DNA of 20,556 nt from Gnetum montanum (GCA_015680685.1 MNCI01004556.1:28699-49254); one strand, 5' to 3'; positions 1 through 9,732 are shown, counted from the stretch's first letter. Translations and numbers: made by a program. Notes: generated from the letters alone by a model not told the origin.

Positions 1-304
1 GTAAGTGGGAACGGATGCTGACGCTAGTTAATTTAGACTTAGGACATTAGTTAGAGTTAGTTAGTTTCTCAACCCTTTCCCTCATAGCTTAGGAGATAAA
101 CTGAAAAATACCAAAAAAATCACATACCTCAGACTTGCTTAACCATACACCGTGACACATACAAGCAAGCCTGGGAAGACAACGAACGATTAACCCCAAG
201 TTTTTCTTGTGGCGTTAAGGCATTTAGTCTACGGAGTTCGACCGTATCGCGTGTACACGCTTGTATTCGTATGGTTGAGTGTAGGGGTACCTCGCCACTC
301 ATCA
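1..304 (+). repeat. Partial LTR (right-hand end) of a Ty3/gypsy element
   Basis: This stretch aligns along its whole length with about 5004-5322, the end of the complete LTR downstream, with scattered substitutions and small indels. Shared landmarks are the block around 'cttgtattcgtatggttga' (259-277, matched near 5278-5296) and the terminal TCATCA at 299-304 (matched at 5317-5322). The left part of the LTR lies outside the window. It could be the 5' LTR of the pol remnant that follows, or the end of a second copy of the family inserted into it. No primer-binding site follows: position 305 is already inside reverse transcriptase. Confidence 0.8.
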
Positions 305-305
305 G

Positions 306-770
306 GTTCTAAGTATCTTTCAGCAGCAAATAGGGAATGGTGTAGAGGTCTTCATGAATGGTTTCTCCACCTATGGAGAGGACTTTGAACAAGCACTAGA
401 CCGACTAGAGCAAGTACTAAAATGATTTGTTGAAACCAACTTAAGGCTCAACTGGCAAAAAAGCCATTTAATGGTCTAAGAAGGCGTAGTATTAGGGCAT
501 AAGATTTCACAAACAAGGATAGAGGTAGACCCCAAAAAGAACAAAGTCATCCAAGGAATTACACATCAACCTAAAACTATAAAAGACATTCGATCATTCC
601 TTGGACACACTGGCTATTATAGAAGATTCATTGAGAACTTTTCAAAGGTTGCAAAATCATTGATTGAACTAAAAAAAAAGGATATACCCTTTGACTAGAC
701 CAAGGAATGTGAACTAGCTTTCCAAACCTTGAAGCAGAAGCTTGTAGAAACACCCATTCTACAAGCTCCT
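306..770 (+). pseudogene. RT C-terminal half with inactivated catalytic loop
   Basis: The reading frame begins about 15 codons before the position where Ty3/gypsy RTs have F/Y-x-D-D. Here 351-362 reads F-M-N-G, so both catalytic aspartates are lost. The thumb/connection follows (EQALDRLEQVL, LRLNWQKSH, then GHKIS near 500 and RSFLGHTGYYRRFIENFSK near 590-650). In-frame stops include a TGA near 424 and a TAA near 478. The RT fingers and the first catalytic Asp are missing because the LTR end at 304 directly joins this point. Confidence 0.85.
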
Positions 771-1150
771 AACTAGTCTAAACCATTCCATATAATGACT
801 AACATGTCCAACTTTGCCTTAGGAGCCATACTCACGTAGTTAGATGACTAGAAATGACCCTATTATATCCATTGTGCGAGTTAAAGTATTGCTAGTGCAC
901 AACTTAACTACACCACAATAGAAATGAGTTAATGGCTGTGGTGTTTACACTAGATCATATTAGGCACTATGTACCGGGCTATAAGGTATTTGTACACACA
1001 AACCATAGTGCAATTCGGTTCCTACTAAATAAACCAGCAGTGAGCCCTCGCATCATATAATGGCTTGTAATCTTACAACAGTTCGATCTTACAATGATAG
1101 ATCGTAGAGGCACCGAGAACGTTGTTGCTGATCATTTATCTCGGTTAAGA
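771..1150 (+). pseudogene. RNase H domain remnant of the same pol
   Basis: The segment beginning 'PFHIMTNMSNFALGAIL' aligns with the start of gypsy RNase H (usually CDAS....GAVL). The first catalytic Asp is Asn (codon 801-803). The Glu of the T-T-x-E motif is present (921-923). The Asp of the V-x-T-D-H motif is again Asn (1000-1002). The final Asp of VADHLS is kept (about 1130-1132). Four stops fall between about 835 and 890. Two of four active-site acids are therefore changed and the domain cannot be functional. Confidence 0.8.
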
Positions 1151-1419
1151 TGGGACAACAAAGAGGATGAATATCTACTTTTGATTGCTTTCTTGATGAA
1201 TTCCTCTTTGCAGGTGTAGTAAATAATCAATTAACCATAGAAATAAATTAGTATAGTAGCATTCTTACCTATCTCCTTACACAAGAAACACCACAAGAGT
1301 TAGACGTTAAAAAGAAACAGCAGTTTCTAAACCGAGCCAAGTATTTCATGGAAATCAATGGGCATCTTTATAATGTATGCTCTGATGGCTTGGTTTAATG
1401 GTGTGTTTTTGATGTAGAT

Positions 1420-2336
1420 CAATTAAAAGTTCTTCAAGATGCTCATGAGGGTCCTTGTAGGGGTCATTACACAGGGAGATGAATAGCCATTAAAATCCTA
1501 CTTGTAGGATACTATTGGCCTACATTGTTCCAGGACACTCATCATTTCGTCCAATCTTGTGAGCGCTACCAATGTGATGGGAGAATGACTGCTAAAATGG
1601 ATGTCCACAATAATGAATTCAACCTTTAGAATCCTTCGATATATGGCGAATTGATTTTATGGGGCCTATTATACCAATGTCCAATAGAAAAGCCTACATT
1701 GTGTTGTTGTTGACTATTTTACAAAATGGGCAAAAGTAGTCGCTGTTATGGACTATACATCATCTACCACTGCACGATTTTTTCAACAACAAATTATAAA
1801 TAGGTTTGGCATCCTCATGCACTTATTTCGGATAATGGTACATATTTTATAGGTGCAAATTTTTGGAAGTTGATGCAACGCTTAGGAGTGGAACACAAGC
1901 TGACTAGACCATATCACCCTCAAGCAAATGGTCAAGCCGAAGTCACCAATAGGGAGATTATGAAAATATTAACATGAACCATTAGTAAGTATAGGCGAGA
2001 TTGGAGCACCAAATTGAACAATGCTCTTTAGGCATACTGCTCCACATGGAAACTTCCTATAGGCTACTCTACCTACGAGTTAGTATACGATAAACTTCTA
2101 ACGTTTCCTAGTCAAGTAGAGCTCTGTATACTATCCATGGCATTTGATTTCAACCTTGACCTCAATCTAACACAAAAAGAACGGTTAATGAACCTTAACC
2201 TGCTAGATGAGAACTGATTAGTCGCCCTGTCATCTAATGAATTACATAAGGCCTTTAATAAACAACGTCATGACCTGAAAATTAGAAAAGTTAACTACTA
2301 ACAAGGAGATAAGGTTCTTTATTAGAACCCCACACA
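1420..2336 (+). pseudogene. Integrase remnant with recognisable HHCC and DD35E motifs
   Basis: A zinc-binding N-terminus is readable (AHEGPCRGHYTG then SCERYQC, about 1440-1575). The catalytic core starts with IWRIDFMGP (first Asp 1653-1655), then LISDNGTYF (second Asp 1831-1833), then ANGQAEVTNREI (Glu 1939-1941). The second Asp and the Glu are in one frame with 35 residues between them, the classic D,D(35)E spacing. A frameshift lies between the first and second Asp. Stops interrupt near 1628, 1975 and 2029. The core acids survive although RT and RNase H acids do not, which suggests chance rather than selection. Confidence 0.85.
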
Positions 2337-2337
2337 C

Positions 2338-2595
2338 ATGTCACAATGCACTAAATTTAAAATGCTATGGGAAGGACCTTATATTATTCATGCAACTTTT
2401 CCTTCAGGGGCCATGATGATTTACAAACCTGATAGCCTGGATAAGAAATTGTTGGTCAACATTCAACAAACCAAACCTTTCCATGAGCCTAGAACAGCCA
2501 GTACCAATACTACCTCTATTGGTGGACAACCCTACTCATTATTTCAAATCTCTTGCTTCCAACTCAGTTGTGGGGGAGATGGCCACCAATGCTAA
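2338..2595 (+). pseudogene. Integrase C-terminal region of the same pol
   Basis: An open stretch reads KFKMLWEGPYIIHATFPSG and on to LLVNIQQTKPF. This matches the usual gypsy integrase C-terminal pattern (K-x-x-x-x-W-x-G-P-Y/F, then a V-N-x-x-x-x-K-P-F ending). It sits exactly where expected after the integrase core and is the longest stop-free part of the element. An ATG at 2338 is probably coincidental: the domain continues from a broken frame upstream. Confidence 0.75.
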
Positions 2596-4473
2596 CCATT
2601 CTAAGCCCTCAACTCTTTTTGTATTTTTGTTTTACACATTTTTGTCTTACACATCTTTTCAATTTTACTTATTTTTGTTTTACACCATCATTCACATTTT
2701 TACTATTTCTTTGTTTGATTTACTTTCATTCGTCATACAATAAGTGCTCATGATGGTGGATTGTACTATAATGATGTTGATTGCTAATGTTTGGTTTTTA
2801 CCTTTGACTTTAAATGTTGATACTAAGATATGGTTCTTTTGATAAATAAGCAATAAGTCCATGTCATCCATTCATCCATTTAACTCTATGGTCTCCCTTG
2901 GCTTTGGAACTATACTGTCCCTTTTTCTAAATGAACTTATTAATGAATTGATGGCTAGGTATTCTTCAAACTAAGGAAGGACTCAATGGTTGAAAAGGGT
3001 GTGACTTTAAGGGGATTTGATGCACTTGTGCTAGCTATTCTCTTGGGTACTTTGATGCTTTTCATGGGTTTTCCACCATTCCATCGATGACCAAACATCA
3101 AGAATTCGAATGAATTAAATAAGTCTTTGCATGGTGTGGTTCTCACGATAAAAAAAACTGGTGAGAATTCAAAGCACACCCCTTAAACATAATAACCAAA
3201 TATGGGCTACAAACACTAGTTATGGCATTGGAAAGATATGTTACCCATGCCTAAAGGTTCCCTCTAACTAAGGCCCTTTCTGGCTTCCTGCTTCTCTATC
3301 TTTCTCTCCTTGGAATGGTGGTGACTCTATAAATGCATTCTTGTTGCTTCAAGAGGATAGGTTGGTCAAATGTGTTGATGCGAGGTCACTAAATGTGGTT
3401 TGTTTAAATTTGAATTTGGAATGAATTCTATTTAGTCACCATAACCATATAATACACAAGGGACTTTACTCAACATTGCTCTTGGGATTCCATTCCATTT
3501 TCTCCTCTCCTTCCATATTTCTTCCCATATTCCACCTTATTGCCGATTTTATGACCAGTCTATACTTTCGTTGAGGCATTGTTCATCTTTGGTAACTTCT
3601 TATGGTAAAGTTCTTAACCAATATTCCATACGTCATTCCTAAAGCCTACAGACTCTTTGGTTTGTGGGTCTATTAGGGCATAAAAGGCATGAGCCTACTT
3701 TGGGGAGGACCCACTGACATTCCTTTATGGTACAATTGTTAAGTTATTTTCCTTAAACATTCTTTGCAATCAACCATTTCTCATTCCATCCCCATCCATG
3801 ACATCCATTTTATTGGCTTCACCATTTGTTATTCCTCTTATCTTTCTTGTTCCTTCAGTTTTTCCATCTTATTGCTACTAGAGGTTCACTCTTAGTCATG
3901 GGGGCCCTGTCACAAATTTTTCCATTCTATTACCTATCTCACCCCTACACCTTGGGTAGTTATCAGTTAAAAACCTCTAACCCAGTATCTTTCATACCCA
4001 CAACCCAGCCAAGGTACTTCATATCGGGGCAAGGTATCAACTACATTGTATCTTATCTATCCTTGTTAATTCATGACTGCGTTGTGTGTGCATATGGCGA
4101 CCATATGAACAATGGACTGGGATAGGAGGGAGCACTCAGGATGGACTGGTGCAAGAGCAATTATGCAAGGAACATGCTTCATCATGTGGCTATGGATAAA
4201 CAATGGAGTGCAGATTTCTGACATTGGCAGCAACGCACCTCATTCTCTTTTCTCTCTATCTTTCTCTTCAAGTTGTCGAATGAGGGTCTGGATGTCATCT
4301 ATGTACAGTGTTCACCATAATGATTATGAATACCAATGTTGTAATATGTTTGTCGATCCATTCACCGGGCACTTTGAGTCTGTCACCCATGTCACCATCA
4401 GTTGTCATTCAATCAATAATCCCATACCTTGCCAATATTTTTTAAGGAACTCGAGGATGAGTTTTCATTCAAT
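2596..4473 (+). other. 3' non-coding spacer of the Athila/Tat-like element
   Basis: About 1.9 kb between the end of pol and the polypurine tract. A long 3' region between integrase and LTR is usual for Athila and Tat elements. Apart from the short frame at 2986-3186 I see no convincing coding signal. Open stretches near 3826-4125 and 4112-4486 have no recognisable domain and look like chance frames in pyrimidine-rich DNA. Confidence 0.55.
2986..3186 (+). pseudogene. Small reading frame with one membrane segment, possible env-like remnant
   Basis: From ATG 2986 the frame has 67 codons including the terminator at 3184-3186, broken once by TGA 3088-3090. Residues about 11-28 (FDALVLAILLGTLMLFMG) form one strongly hydrophobic segment preceded by charged residues. 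Athila elements can carry a third, membrane-segment ORF downstream of integrase, so an env-like remnant is possible from position alone. I do not recognise the sequence and it may be chance. The frame is described only; no function is claimed. Confidence 0.25.
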
Positions 4474-4483
4474 CATGGGGGTA
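4474..4483 (+). other. Polypurine tract region before the 3' LTR
   Basis: The sequence 'catgggggta' directly precedes the LTR start TGATGA. The upstream 'ggaactcgaggatgagtttt' (4447-4466) resembles the conserved lead-in to the PPT of many plant gypsy elements. The G run would prime plus-strand DNA synthesis in a live element. Confidence 0.6.
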
Positions 4484-4594
4484 TGATGAACCACAAAATC
4501 GGGGCCGCGATATCGCATCTGCAATATTGGATTCGTGATATTGGAGCTCAATAAGTAATATTGGGCATCCGATGTTGGGACCCACCTCATCACC

Positions 4595-4602
4595 TATAAA
4601 TA
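4595..4602 (+). promoter_or_regulatory. TATA box of the LTR promoter
   Basis: TATAAATA in the context 'cacctataaataagaggc', a near-perfect plant TATA box located about 110 bp into the LTR. It would drive the retroelement transcript. Transcription start is expected about 30 bp downstream (near 4630). Confidence 0.75.
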
Positions 4603-4769
4603 AGAGGCAAGCACACTTGGTTGGCATAGTTAGTCTTAGTCCCTTACCTGAAATTTTGCAATTTTCCTTCCTCAGAGTTAGAATTATTTCTAAGTGCCTG
4701 CAGTAGGAGTCATAAAGTGAACGGACCTTTATTCGAGCATTGTGTACCTAAGCACACCTTGTGGCTAGA

Positions 4770-4775
4770 AATAAA
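4770..4775 (+). terminator. Polyadenylation signal of the LTR
   Basis: AATAAA in 'ctagaaataaagatgaac', downstream of the TATA box within the same LTR. This fits the R-region polyadenylation signal of an LTR retrotransposon. Confidence 0.6.
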
Positions 4776-5819
4776 GATGAACTTTGTGATAAACCTTGCA
4801 GCATTCGAAATAGCTTATTTAATGTTATTTACAGTTAGATGCTTTCCTTAGTTAATTAATGTTCTCTCTCACACCTTCTTTACTCTCCCCAAGTAAGCAC
4901 ACTCAATACAACCACTTTGAGAATGTGTGGAACACTTTGTAACCTAGTAACAATTAGCGTTTGGTAATCCCAGTAGTGTTGCACAAGTTTACGATGTGTG
5001 TACGACAAGTGAGAACAAATGCTAGTGTTAGGACTAGTTAGAGAATAGTCGATTAGTTAAATTAAATTAGTTACTTAATTAGTTCACTTCTCCCTTTGTA
5101 GCACCCGGATATAAAAAATCATAAAATATATAAAAATCATATACCTCAAGTTTACTTAACCATAAAATCATGCTATACAAGTAAGCTTGGGAAGAAAATG
5201 ATTGACTAACCTATCCGAGTTCTGTGAAGGCACATAAGCACTTAGTCCTTGGAATTTGACCAGATCGTGCGTGTACGCTTGTATTCGTATGGTTGAGCGT
5301 AGGGATACCTCGCCGCTCATCAGTATTGTTATTAAATTTGACTACCATGGAACCACCTAAGAGATAGTGCCAACAAGTGTGGAATTCATGCATAATTACA
5401 AATGTCTCCTTTACATGTATTAGCGACAACTATTCTATTTGATTTAGCTTCTTAAATTTGAATACCACTATATGATTATCTTGTAAGAGCACCCTACTAA
5501 TTGCCTCATTCAAAGTGTTAGTATGAATTTTGAATAATTTTGAAAAATCAAGGAGGGATAACATGGGCTGAGTTGTGAGGATCATTCTAATCTTATCAAA
5601 AGCTTCTTAATACGAAACATTCCAATTCCAAGGTGTTGAGCTTTTTGCTGATCTTTTGGTATGTCAAAACCTTCAAAAATGGAAAATGTAAAAAGTGTGT
5701 CTATGTGGTCTAGCAGCACTAGGAAAGAACATAACATGAACAAGAGAAAAATCAAAAGCATGATGAAGTTGGAATAACCATGAGCTTCAAAGTGACAAGT
5801 TAAGTTCAAGATAAGACGA

Positions 5820-6115
5820 GAGCTACGTTGTTAAGACAAGAGCTAGGATGTCAAAATGTAAGCTAGGATGCCAAAATGAGAGTTGGAATGCCAATCTAAG
5901 ATGACACAAAGTCTCAACTAGAAAACAAAGTCTACAAGCCAAAAGAAGGTGTTCTAAGATTTGCCAAGATGTCTCAAAGGTCAGAGAAATGTCCCAAAGT
6001 TCAAAGAGTAGTTGCAGACTAGATGTCCCAAATAAATAGTAGACATTCCTATTGTTGCTGGGTCATCCCAGCTTGGATGCTCCAACTTTTAGTGGGATGT
6101 CCCACCTACATGAGA
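5820..6115 (+). repeat. Cluster of imperfect 'ggatgtcccaa'-type repeats
   Basis: Variants of one short motif recur: 'gctaggatgtcaaaatg', 'gctaggatgccaaaatg' and 'gttggaatgccaa' as a near-tandem set at about 5842-5894, then 'aagatgtctcaaag', 'aaatgtcccaaag', 'tagatgtcccaaa', 'tggatgctccaac' and 'gggatgtcccacc' up to about 6112. Direct motif repeats like this are common in LTR U3 enhancer regions. The 'gggatgtccc' copy is also a near palindrome. Confidence 0.55.
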
Positions 6116-6214
6116 GCTATTTTCATATAGACATTTCAAGATTAAATGGGGCATCCTAACTAGTTGTTTCCTAGTTGATGCATGAATTCTAAGGAGGCTT
6201 TGGGAAGTAAAAGG

Positions 6215-6222
6215 CTATAAAA
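6215..6222 (+). promoter_or_regulatory. TATA-like box in the LTR-like interval
   Basis: TATAAAAT within 'aaggctataaaataaagtg', placed after the motif-repeat cluster and before a pyrimidine-rich stretch. It is compatible with an orphan LTR promoter; no gene follows it on the + strand. Confidence 0.35.
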
Positions 6223-6699
6223 TAAAGTGAAATTCTTGGAAAAAGAACAAGCAACTATACAAGCATTGTTCATTGGATTAGTCTTAGTCTACATCAAGGG
6301 AATTTGTTGTGATCCTTCAATTATAAATCTTTTATAATTTGTATTTTGTATTATGAGGTTCATTGTAAGGAATTTGTAAAGTTAGTTACATTCTCTCCTT
6401 GATTCTTTTTCTCTCTTTGTAGCCTTGAGGGGTTGATGTGCTTCTTACAAGAAGACATCTTGTGAGCTTTTTGGGACCTTGCAAGGTTGAGTGTGTTTCT
6501 AATGAGAAAACACTCCATATGGAGCTCACATCATTGTAAAGGTTGTGGTTCTCTTAAATCACATTTTTGACATAACAAAGTTTGGAGATATGTAAGGATT
6601 CCAACCTCCAAGTGTGGACGTACCCAAGTTGGGAAACCATGTAAATTTGTATGTGTTTTGGTTGTTGTGGTTGTTAAACTTGGGGAACTTATTCATCCC

Positions 6700-7460
6700 A
6701 CCTTCTAAGTTCTCAATCCTCATAAGGAACATCTTTTTCTTTTGCAAATTATTTAAGGTTGTCATGACTCCATAGAACCCATGAAAAAAAATTTTATAAT
6801 AAATAAAAAATCCCAAAATTAGATGCACTTCATGCACATCCTTTAGTACAAGCCATGTGGCAATGACCTTAACCTTCATTGGATATGATTTCACCATGCC
6901 TCCACTAATGATGTCGCCTAAGAGTTTTAATTTTCCTTTCTAAACTCACACTTCTCACTTAACATATAATTTATGTTTCCATAATATGAAGAACACTAGG
7001 TTCAAATGCTAAATGTCTTTCTCCTTAGAATGAGAATATGCTAGGAAGTCATCAAGATATGCCATTATGAACTTGTTAAGGTATGGATAGAACACATCAT
7101 TCATGAGTATGTAGCATGTAGTAGGAGCATTGCATAACCCAAATGGCATAATTGTCTACTCATACGAGCCATAATAAGTGACACATGATGTCTTTTCTTT
7201 ATTCCCTTTTGCGATCCCCACATAATGATAACCTTGATGAAAACTGAATTAAGAGAAGACTTGAGCTCCTGCTAGTTAGTTGAATAGGTCTAAAATTGTT
7301 CAAAACCAATAGTATTAGATACTTATTCTTGATGATGTACTTGCTCAAAAGCTTGAAGTCACAACATAGGCTCAATGAGTCATGTTCTTTCTTAGCAAAT
7401 AACACTAGGGCTCCATAAGAAGGTTTGTAGGATTGAATGTAATCCTTCTCTACCAAACTT
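6700..7460 (-). pseudogene. Reverse transcriptase remnant with intact YLDD
   Basis: Pieces in order on the minus strand: SYKPSYGALVLFAKKE and CCDFKLLSKYI (7440-7330); LAGAQVFS then FHQGYHYVGIAKGN (7270-7195), where the first catalytic Asp is lost; MPFGLCNAPTTCYILMNDVF (about 7150-7090); and AYLDDFLAYSHSKEK with catalytic YLDD at 7059-7048. The connection follows (KLKLLGDIISGG; KVKVIATWLVLKDVHEV; LILGFFIYYKIFFHGF, about 6930-6760). Frames change at least three times. Confidence 0.88.
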
Positions 7461-7836
7461 GCTAACTACTTTCTTAACTCTACCAGCTCAAGGGTAGTCA
7501 TTATGTAGTGATGTTATCTAGAGAGGCAATTTTTTGGTAATAGCTTAATCTTGTGATCTACCACCTATCATTCCAACAATTCTCCAAGAAACATCACTAG
7601 CATAAGATTCTTACACCTTCCTAACATCTTCTTAATCCAAATGTTCATCCCGGTAAAGTTTTCCTTTTCCATCTTTGTTAAGATGACAAGGAACATCTAT
7701 GGTGTTTAGTCCCTAGCAAACATTTCATCACTATTGGATAAACAATTTAGGCTTCATGAAGAGTACTAGTTGCTCTCGAAGTATAGATCTTCATCACATG
7801 TAATAAATCCTCAAGTGACATATAGAGGACATCTAG

Positions 7837-8100
7837 TTATGGGGAAACTAGAACTTTTTCCTTTTTAAAAAATTCTTGTCCAATAATAACTTGGAAAGAA
7901 TTAATGTCTAAAACTAAGAAATCCAACTTTCCACTCCACTGAGCTACCTGTATGTCTATGTCCGTCACAACTCTAGTACACTTAATTGAAAAGAATTTGA
8001 CTAATTTGCAAGATTCCAAAGTTAGTTCCCACTCATAAATTGAAGATGTGAGTGATTTCTAGTGAGGAGGTTATGGTTGATACATGTGTCAACCAAGCCA
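7837..8100 (-). pseudogene. Retropepsin-like protease remnant
   Basis: The active-site region reads LVDTCINHNLLTRNHS (Asp-Thr-Cys at 8090-8082), so the usual D-T-G has become D-T-C. After a frameshift the 60-codon stretch 8019-7837 gives VVTDIDIQVAQWSGKLDF and FQVIIGQEFF, the usual second half of a plant gypsy protease. The Gly-to-Cys change in the catalytic triad would abolish activity. Confidence 0.8.
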
Positions 8101-8315
8101 TCTCTTGTTATTGACAAAAATTGCATTAGAATCATCTGTATCAAATGCAAGCTAGGTCCTTACTTTGGTTATCCAACTTGGACATTTTGCTAAATGATTA
8201 TTAAGCTCTAAGAGATTTGTTCAATAATCCCAAGAGTTTTAACTTCTTACTTGTTCTCATTCATCTTGGTCACTCATAATTAAGCTTGTGATTAAAACCC
8301 AAGCATGTTTAACCA

Positions 8316-8504
8316 TTAGTCACCATTTGATCCCCTTCCTATTGGTTGTTGGTTGATGTTCTGTGGGCAATTTTGAGCAACATAATTTCCTAAGCAAGTG
8401 AAACATCTTACACCAAGATGCATAGGAGTACTATTCATTGGTTCTTCAAAGCATGGATTTTTGTCTTTAAATATGTCATAACCTTTAAGAGCTTGTTGCT
8501 TCAC
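8316..8504 (-). pseudogene. Gag zinc-knuckle segment with altered His
   Basis: A 62-codon open stretch contains CFTCLGNYVAQNC. Relatives have the pattern C-x2-C-x3-H-x4-C (CFTC.GNH....C); here the zinc-binding His is Tyr. The flanking proline and asparagine residues (PQNINQQP) are typical after a knuckle. It lies between the gag core and protease as expected. Confidence 0.75.
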
Positions 8505-8639
8505 ATTACCTTAGTTGGAAGCTTGAAAACTAGGGGTAATAGTAGGACGTAGATCCCAAAGCCACCTCCAAAATTCCTTCCCCTAGCTTCATTGAAAATG
8601 CCACTATAATTTTTTCTATTATAGGATGCATCTACATCA

Positions 8640-9732
8640 TTCTTGTCTTTCTTCTAGGGCTTAGAATTGACCACCAAACTAGCTGCCAATTCAAGAGCCT
8701 CTCTATATTATGTGATCTTGCGAGTTTTGATTTCCCACTAGACCTAAGGTTTCAAACCATTGAAGAAGAGATGGAATTTGGTCTCATCATCCATAACATG
8801 ATTTTGTAACAATACTTCCTAATACTTCTTGAGGTAATCCTCTAGCTTCCTAGTCTACTAGAGTTCTTTCAACTTCATCAAAGTTTTGTCAATGAAAGTA
8901 CCTAGGTACAAGTTCTTAACCATGCAATTTTGAGATCATCCCAAGTCTCAACCATCCTTCAAGTTATCTTCAATTTCATCTCTTGCATAATGTCAAGCCA
9001 CCATGTTTGAGCAACTCCTCCTAGGAATTGAAAAGCAATGCTAACTTTCATATCATCTAGGTAGTTATTCATCTCAAGGAAGCATTCCATCTCAAAGATG
9101 AAGGCATCTAGGAGATTGTCATCTTGATCATCCTTAGAAATCTTTGGTTCTTTAGCTTAGAATTTATGTGTTAATCATCTAGAGGTAGATATAGTTGCCT
9201 TTGCCATCATAGCCAACTTGTCCTCAAGCTTTTCATTCCTCACCTCAAGCTTCTTTACGTTGGCTTGTAAGGTCAACATCCTTTGTAAGATGTCTTCCAT
9301 AGAGACTTGGATGTCATCAATGATGTCCCCCAACCACTTAATCTAGTTTTGTAGCATAAAGTTTTGAGCTACAAAGAGCTTGTGTTTAACTCCTGAATTC
9401 AATTCTTGTAGGTATGTTACATCCATTTTGTCCACAAGATTATGGACCATTTTAATTTATTCAACAATTAACAAGTGGCTAAGAATCACGTTGTCAACTT
9501 CTATGAGATGACTCTACAACTTTTTCACCATGTTAAGGGAGTCATCCTCATGCTTCTTGAAAGGCATCTCCTTCTTATCATTCAAGTATTCACGATCAAA
9601 TGCTACATTGTGTAGTTCGTCATGCACATGCTCCTCCAAGTTGTCATTCTCAGTTGGTTCTTTGAGAGGATTAGAACAAGTAGGAGCCTTGCTAGAGATT
9701 CGGCTCCCTTTAGTCTTATTCTTGTGCATCAT
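8640..9732 (-). pseudogene. Gag remnant: basic start, coiled coil, Retrotrans_gag core
   Basis: The first 70 or so residues are open (KNKTKGSRISSKAPT onward) and acidic to basic. Then comes a heptad-like helix rich in L, K and E (ILQRMLTLQANVKKLEVRNE, about 9230-9300). The core reads ECFLEMNNYLDDMKVSIAFQ followed by FLGGVAQTWW (about 8990-9090), the signature W-W region of plant gypsy Gag. The following FNGLKP (about 8750) is also typical. Stops interrupt repeatedly. In a live element this would form the RNA-packaging particle. Confidence 0.8.

Larger units (their letters stand above)
305..2572 (+). pseudogene. Decayed Ty3/gypsy pol (Athila/Tat-like): RT, RNase H, integrase
   Basis: Translating through stops and frameshifts gives a continuous gypsy pol. 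It starts in the RT palm just before the catalytic loop, continues through the connection region, RNase H and integrase, and ends in an integrase C-terminal region (open 2338-2595). The wording of the RT connection (GHKIS, IEVDPKK, RSFLGH.GYYRRFIENFSK) and of the RNase H tail (TENVVADHLSRL) matches the Athila/Tat branch of plant Ty3/gypsy elements from memory of the family. Gag, protease and the RT fingers are absent. There are well over a dozen in-frame stops, mostly TAG or TGA where the family has Gln, Trp or Arg, plus several frameshifts. It is non-coding today. Expected role when intact: copying and integrating the element's own RNA. Confidence 0.9.
4484..5322 (+). repeat. Complete LTR, 839 bp, TG...CA ends
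   Basis: The left end TGATGA (4484-4489) is the exact inverted complement of the right end TCATCA (5317-5322), the classical LTR termini. The last about 320 bp are repeated at 1-304. The LTR contains a canonical TATA box and, 168 bp further on, an AATAAA, in the order expected for U3-R-U5. The right flank starts GTATT (5323); the matching target duplication would lie left of the window. Divergence between the two copies is obvious by eye, so the insertion is old. Confidence 0.85.
5323..6558. other. Gene-free interval with LTR-like control features
   Basis: No reading frame here has a recognisable domain. The interval contains a cluster of short imperfect repeats (about 5820-6110), a TATA-like box (6215-6222), a pyrimidine-rich patch (about 6393-6418) and repeated TTGTAA/TTCATTG motifs, an arrangement like a + strand LTR. 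No second copy of it is visible in the window, so a solo LTR or the LTR of a deleted element is an inference. Clear TG/CA ends could not be fixed. Confidence 0.35.
6559..9732 (-). pseudogene. Decayed, truncated Ty3/gypsy element (gag, protease, RT)
   Basis: Read on the minus strand, gag starts at ATG 9732 (MMHKNKTKGSR), followed by a coiled-coil-like stretch, a Retrotrans_gag core, a zinc knuckle, a retropepsin and an RT. Order and spacing are those of Ty3/gypsy elements. The RT wording (YILMNDVFYPYLNKFIMAYLDD) points to a chromovirus-like branch rather than the Athila type at the left of the window. The element stops in the RT connection region; RNase H and integrase are missing, so it is truncated on its 3' side near 6560-6700. 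Many stops and frameshifts show it is dead. Confidence 0.88.

Noticed and set aside
3826-4486. Open frames of 99 and 124 codons in the 3' spacer
   Set aside because: No recognisable motif; they overlap each other and lie in the non-coding 3' region of a dead retroelement.
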